Below, one piece after another: positions 59,858 through 64,000 of a stretch of 64,000 bases of DNA. Source of the DNA: JABMNT01 sp048262655 (GTDB taxonomy: Bacteria; Pseudomonadota; Alphaproteobacteria; Rhodospirillales; Casp-alpha2); assembly GCA_048262655.1 (NCBI GenBank), contig JBLXEY010000004.1, positions 310,001 through 374,000 on the forward strand. The letters are read 5' to 3'. The notes beneath the pieces were generated by a model, which was not told the origin of the DNA, did no database searches, and was given only the letters and a program-made list of their open reading frames with translations. Made by a program: the position numbers and the translations under genes. How positions within the stretch are numbered: the first letter of the stretch is position 1; each line of letters begins with the position of its first letter.

Positions 59858-61240
59858 ATGCCATACAGCATTTTTGAACTGTTTAAAGTGGGGATTGGTC
59901 CCTCAAGTTCCCATACCGTAGGGCCGATGGTCGCTGCACGACAATTCGTCGAAGATCTGGAAGCAGCCGGACGCCTTGGCCATGTTGGCAGAATTCAAGC
60001 TCAACTCTATGGCTCGCTTGCGTTTACCGGCATCGGACATGGTACAGATCATGCCATCCTTCTTGGTTTATCGGGAGAGGAGCCTCATCTGATCAATCCA
60101 GATCAAATGCCGATTATTCTTTCGACGATTGCTAAAACCAGCCAACTGATTTTGGGAGGCCGTCACCCAGTGGCTTTTGACCGTAAAGAGGACTTGATTT
60201 TTGATTACGACGCTCCGTTAGCGGGTCATGCAAATGGAATGCAGTTTAGTGCCTTCGACAAAAAGGGAAGTTGCCTTGCCCGGCAAGTTTACTACTCAGT
60301 TGGTGGCGGTTTTATCGTGACGGAAGAAGAACTCGCAACAAATCAAGACGCCCGCGAAAGTCTTCCTGGAGCACCATATGATTTTAAATCATCTGAAATC
60401 ATGCTGCAGATGGGACAAACATCCGGTCTCACGATCGCCGAAATGATGATGGCAAATGAAACATCGCAAACGACCGAAGCTGATGTGACGACACGGATTG
60501 ATCACATCTGGCAGGTGATGTTTGAATGTATGGAACGCGGGTTGGTCGCCGAAGGCCATTTGCCGGGGGGCTTGAACGTGCGCCGCCGTGCCAAGCGGAT
60601 ATGTGATGAACTCCAAAAAGATAGGGGTAACAATGCACGGCTACCGCACGAATGTATGGACTGGATCAGCCTGTATGCGATTGCCGTTAATGAAGAAAAC
60701 GCCTCCGGCGGGAGGATCGTTACCGCGCCAACAAATGGGGCTGCAGGCGTGATCCCTGCTGTTATCAGGTATTATCTTGAATTTTGTCCTGGCGCAGACC
60801 AGGCCGGGGTTCGTACGTTTCTGCTGACAGCAGCAGCCATCGGCTCGCTTATTAAATCCAACGCCTCAATTTCCGGAGCAGAGGCTGGCTGCCAGGGCGA
60901 GGTCGGTTCGGCGTCGGCTATGGCTGCAGCCGGTCTATGTGCAGCCTTTGATGGAAGCAATGAACAGATAGAGAATGCCGCAGAAATTGCACTCGAGCAT
61001 CATCTGGGAATGACATGTGACCCGGTTGGCGGACTTGTTCAGGTGCCGTGCATTGAGCGCAATGCCATGGGTGCCGTTAAAGCTATTAATGCGGCATCTT
61101 TGGCTCTTAAAGGGGACGGCCAGCATTTCGTTTCGTTGGATGCGGTTGTCGAAACGATGCGCCAAACCGGAGAGGACATGCAAACCAAGTACAAAGAAAC
61201 CAGTCAGGGCGGATTGGCGGTAAATGTCGTCGAATGTTAA
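59858..61240 (+). CDS. sdaA: L-serine ammonia-lyase, iron-sulfur type
   Basis: A 460-residue single-chain enzyme converting L-serine to pyruvate and ammonia. The N-terminal β domain (FKVGIGPSSSHTVGPMVAA) and the catalytic α domain (TAPTNGAAGVIPAVIRYYLE, GAEAGCQGEVGSASAMAAAGL, CDPVGGLVQVPCIERNAMGAVKA) are complete; three Cys for the 4Fe-4S cluster are in place, with the usual C-terminal tail ending in Cys (NVVEC). With the nearby SHMT-like enzyme it could turn glycine or a β-hydroxy amino acid product into pyruvate, by inference. Confidence 0.95.
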   Translation: MPYSIFELFKVGIGPSSSHTVGPMVAARQFVEDLEAAGRLGHVGRIQAQLYGSLAFTGIGHGTDHAILLGLSGEEPHLINPDQMPIILSTIAKTSQLILGGRHPVAFDRKEDLIFDYDAPLAGHANGMQFSAFDKKGSCLARQVYYSVGGGFIVTEEELATNQDARESLPGAPYDFKSSEIMLQMGQTSGLTIAEMMMANETSQTTEADVTTRIDHIWQVMFECMERGLVAEGHLPGGLNVRRRAKRICDELQKDRGNNARLPHECMDWISLYAIAVNEENASGGRIVTAPTNGAAGVIPAVIRYYLEFCPGADQAGVRTFLLTAAAIGSLIKSNASISGAEAGCQGEVGSASAMAAAGLCAAFDGSNEQIENAAEIALEHHLGMTCDPVGGLVQVPCIERNAMGAVKAINAASLALKGDGQHFVSLDAVVETMRQTGEDMQTKYKETSQGGLAVNVVEC

Positions 61241-61241
61241 A

Positions 61242-63869
61242 TCACAAAAGCGTTCGTTCTGCCGGGAACTGAAGTGCAACCTGGGTTCCTTCACCAACAC
61301 GACTGGTTAAAGCTAATGTGCCACCATGGAGTTCCGTTAATGTCTTGGTCAGGTAAAGCCCAAGACCCGTACCTTCATGACTGAACTCAAATCCTTGCCG
61401 TGCCTGTTCAAAAGGCCTCAAGACCCGGTTGATATCTTCGTTTGGAATGCCAATCCCTGTATCAGAAACCTCCCACTTCAGAGCTCCCGTCGGCTCAAGT
61501 TCGATGGAAAAGGTGATTTCGCCGCCGGAAGGCGTAAATTTTACAGCGTTTGACAGGAGGTTTAAGGCAATTTGACGCAGGCGTAATTCGTCGCCATAAA
61601 AAGCTGGCAGCTCACGCGGCATTTTTAAGGTAATGATGACGCCGGCTGCGTCCGCGCGTGACCGAATCATTTTTATTGATGACGCCATTAAATGACCAAG
61701 GTCGATTTCCTTTTGGTCGAGTTCTATTTCCCCCGCTTCAATTTTCGATATATCGAGAATATCACTGATCACTTTTAGCAGATGGTTTCCCGCACCATAG
61801 ATATCCTTTGCATAGTCGACGTAATTTGCATGTCCCAGCGGGCCGAACGTCTGTTCAATCATAATGTGAGAAAACCCAATGACGGCATTCAGCGGTGTTC
61901 TGAGTTCATGACTCATATGGGCCAGAAACTCGCTTTTTGCCCGACTGGCAATTTCTGCTGTTTCCTTGGCGGTCCTTAAATGTTGTTCAACCGTTTTGCG
62001 ACCGGTTAGGTCCGTGCCGATCGTTCCAATGCCGACAATATCTCCGTCGCGATCGAGGATTGGAAACTTGATCCATTCCAGGAAACGTCGCGACCCATCT
62101 TCATAGGTTCGCCATTCTTCACGTTTTACAATCTTCTTCGATGTTCGTGTCTCTTCTTCCTGCGCGGCACGTTTTGAACTGACCACGGCGGGATCGTTAA
62201 AAATGTCGTCGGCGCGTTGGCCCAGATAGTCCTCTTTGAGTTGGGGGCGCCAAATTCTTAGTTGTTTATTGGCGATGATAAAGCGGCCATCCAAGTCTTT
62301 GACGCTGACACCAATAGGCAAATTATCAAGCACAGACGTATAGAGTTCGGTCTTTTGGTCCAGTTCTTTTTGGGCTCGATAATGGTCGGATCGATCCATT
62401 AGAAAACCACTCACACCGATGACGTCACCGGACGCATTAATGACAGGAAATCGAATTGCGACAACGGAACGGACAACACCGTCCGGAAATTCTGTGATTG
62501 ACTCTATGTTGCTACTCTTGCGTTCTTCCAATGCAAGTCGGTCCTGCTCGGCGATATTGGCAGCTACTTCCGGGGGGAAAAGACCGTGAATGGTTGAACC
62601 AATGATGTCATCATCTGTCACTTGTTGCCATTCGCGATAGGTTTCGTTTACGTAAATGAATTTCGCATCTTGATCTTTTAGAAATACCGCTGCGGGCGAA
62701 TTTTCGACAAATGCCTTCAGAAATGCTTCGCTGACGAGGCGGGCTTCTTCGGCCTTTTTTTGTTCCGTGATGTCTGAAAAAATAACAAGAACGCTGCCAT
62801 CCTTAACCGTTTGGACATGCAGCAAACTCCATTTTCCATCCTCACCCAATATTTCACTTACCAGATCGGCAGGGTGCTTGTGGTTTATGTGGTCAGAGAT
62901 CCAACGTTCCTGTTCAACATTTGAATCGGAAAATTCACCTTTTCCCAAATGAAACCGCAAGGCACGTTCCAGGGTCGTCTCTTGCATCGGGATACCTGAT
63001 CGCGTTAACAGGTTTGAATAAATCTCGTTCTCAAATACGAGCTTCCCGTTTTTGTCAAAAAGCGCGATCGCTGAGGCCACGTGGTTTAACGCATCTATCA
63101 GTTGCGCATGTGATTTTTTAAGCCGTTGCGTCTCTGTTAAGTTCGAAGCAACACCACGGTAGCCGGCAAATTCACCATCAGCGTCATAGAAGGGAACGCC
63201 ACTGGTTGCGATGTAGCTTGTTGAGCCATCAGGATTGATGCGGTTGTAGGTGAAATCATAAAAAGGTCGTCTGGCGCGGAGATCCTCTGCATGAGAGAGG
63301 TACTCCGTCTCATCCTTTTCCCAGTCAATGACTTGGTCTCGGGTCTTGCCGAGATAGTACGCAGCATCGATGTCAGGTGTTTTCACATTTTTGCTGGAAA
63401 GAGATGTGAATTTAAGGTCCGGCCCCATTTCCCAGAAACGGCCGGTTATGGCCTTTTCAAAATCAAATAAGCGTGCCTCTTCCGAGAGGCGTTTTTTCTG
63501 AAGAAGATCATTATCATGCAAGGCAGTGAATGTATGAGAAATCGCTGTTGTTTCTTGCCACTCTATGGAGTGACCCGTTGCCGATACCCTAACGGGCGAT
63601 CCGTCCTTTCCGCGCGCAGTAAAAGGGGGAATGTCGTGGGGTTTTGGCGTTTCATACAGACTTTCAAATTGGGAGCGTAAGCTTGTGCGGCCATTCTCAT
63701 CAACAAGTAGAAGTATGGAATCCAGTTTCAGCAGGGAGGCAGGGTCGCTGTATCCGAACAGTCGAGCGCATGCGCCATTTGCATAGAGAATTTTAAAATT
63801 GGCATGGACGAGAATACCAAAGTCGGCATTCTCGACGATTTGACGATACGCATTCACGTTAACCGTCAT
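61242..63869 (-). CDS. Soluble multi-PAS sensor histidine kinase
   Basis: An 875-residue kinase with no membrane segment. About five PAS domains lie at roughly 5–115, 135–250, 255–370, 385–495 and 505–630 (for example NSPAAVFLKDQDAKFIYVNETY and NLPIGVSVKDLDGRFIIANKQ). The HisKA domain has the phospho-His in FLAHMSHELRTPLNAVIGFS, and the HATPase domain shows the N box (LRQIALNLLSNAVKFT), G1 (SDTGIGI) and G2 (GTGLGLYL). There is no receiver domain and no response regulator gene in the window, so it is an orphan here. GAGAG precedes the ATG. It ends 1 base from sdaA, tail to tail. Confidence 0.95.
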   Translation of the reverse strand: MTVNVNAYRQIVENADFGILVHANFKILYANGACARLFGYSDPASLLKLDSILLLVDENGRTSLRSQFESLYETPKPHDIPPFTARGKDGSPVRVSATGHSIEWQETTAISHTFTALHDNDLLQKKRLSEEARLFDFEKAITGRFWEMGPDLKFTSLSSKNVKTPDIDAAYYLGKTRDQVIDWEKDETEYLSHAEDLRARRPFYDFTYNRINPDGSTSYIATSGVPFYDADGEFAGYRGVASNLTETQRLKKSHAQLIDALNHVASAIALFDKNGKLVFENEIYSNLLTRSGIPMQETTLERALRFHLGKGEFSDSNVEQERWISDHINHKHPADLVSEILGEDGKWSLLHVQTVKDGSVLVIFSDITEQKKAEEARLVSEAFLKAFVENSPAAVFLKDQDAKFIYVNETYREWQQVTDDDIIGSTIHGLFPPEVAANIAEQDRLALEERKSSNIESITEFPDGVVRSVVAIRFPVINASGDVIGVSGFLMDRSDHYRAQKELDQKTELYTSVLDNLPIGVSVKDLDGRFIIANKQLRIWRPQLKEDYLGQRADDIFNDPAVVSSKRAAQEEETRTSKKIVKREEWRTYEDGSRRFLEWIKFPILDRDGDIVGIGTIGTDLTGRKTVEQHLRTAKETAEIASRAKSEFLAHMSHELRTPLNAVIGFSHIMIEQTFGPLGHANYVDYAKDIYGAGNHLLKVISDILDISKIEAGEIELDQKEIDLGHLMASSIKMIRSRADAAGVIITLKMPRELPAFYGDELRLRQIALNLLSNAVKFTPSGGEITFSIELEPTGALKWEVSDTGIGIPNEDINRVLRPFEQARQGFEFSHEGTGLGLYLTKTLTELHGGTLALTSRVGEGTQVALQFPAERTLL

Positions 63870-64000
63870 CTCTCGACTGTCTTTGGGGACAATTATAAAT
63901 TGCGATATTTATTTGCCTATCCATATGGCACGCACGAGTTGTTTCAGGATTTTCGAAAACAAATTCATCTAATACCTCCATGATATTAGCCAAACCCCTC
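63870..64000. other. Terminal intergenic stretch
   Basis: The last 131 bases hold the leader of the histidine kinase gene (minus strand) and nothing else that I can support. Confidence 0.5.

Noticed and set aside
1..64000. Insertion sequences, integrases, attachment sites, tRNA genes
   Set aside because: No transposase or integrase motif, target duplication or cloverleaf was seen; the AT-rich TPR gene is the only sign of transfer.

Overview
The window looks like about 64 kb of an alphaproteobacterial chromosome, probably a free-living (marine-type) member of the Rhodospirillales or a relative. Support comes from gene orders usual in that class: 4.5S RNA–dnaX–ybaB–recR, def–fmt/truA/dapE–dapD, pheA–kdsB–membrane-anchored cytochrome c, and a tandem DUF2336 pair. 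Genus cannot be read from the sequence. Coding density is high. There are no rRNA genes, tRNAs, insertion sequences, prophage genes or CRISPR arrays that I can see.

Layout. (1) 1–5.7 kb: a complete-looking type I peptide export locus on the minus strand: a small gene for a strikingly Arg/Met-rich peptide with a Gly-Gly leader, a terminator, then an operon of an acidic cytoplasmic PpiC-like protein, an ABC exporter with two cNMP-binding domains and a degenerate C39 domain, and an HlyD adaptor cut by the window edge. This is the best candidate for something undescribed. (2) 6–15 kb: small accessory metabolism (Ldh2-type reductase, two glutathione transferases, KDPGal aldolase plus KDG kinase, a GT-C-like membrane protein) and two small regulator/target pairs, TetR–DUF1330 and ArsR–SRPBCC, each with a clear palindromic operator. 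(3) 15–22 kb: three phosphatases of the HAD and inositol-monophosphatase families and an AfuABC/FbpABC-like ABC importer with a PHO-box-like site in front of it, suggesting phosphate-ester uptake and hydrolysis. (4) 22–24.8 kb: an AT-rich TPR protein, NudC and a cupredoxin-like lipoprotein. (5) 24.8–48.9 kb: core housekeeping: ffs, dnaX, ybaB, recR, SPFH/NfeD, rmuC, def, fmt, truA, dapE, dapD, a diguanylate cyclase followed by two DUF2336 repeat proteins, pheA, kdsB, cytochrome c, hisN-like. (6) 48.9–61.2 kb: a catabolic region built around hydroxyproline: two-subunit aconitase X (cis-3-hydroxyproline dehydratase type) divergent from a deaminase–dehydrogenase–4-hydroxyproline epimerase operon, then a divergent SHMT-like enzyme, a LysR regulator, an SMP-30/β-decarboxylating dehydrogenase/Gfo-Idh operon, a small ABM protein and L-serine ammonia-lyase. 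(7) 61.2–63.9 kb: a soluble five-PAS histidine kinase.

Functional names rest on reading motifs and family resemblance by eye; no database search was run. Where the longest reading frame had a weak start, I chose a start with a better ribosome binding site or family alignment and say so in the entry.
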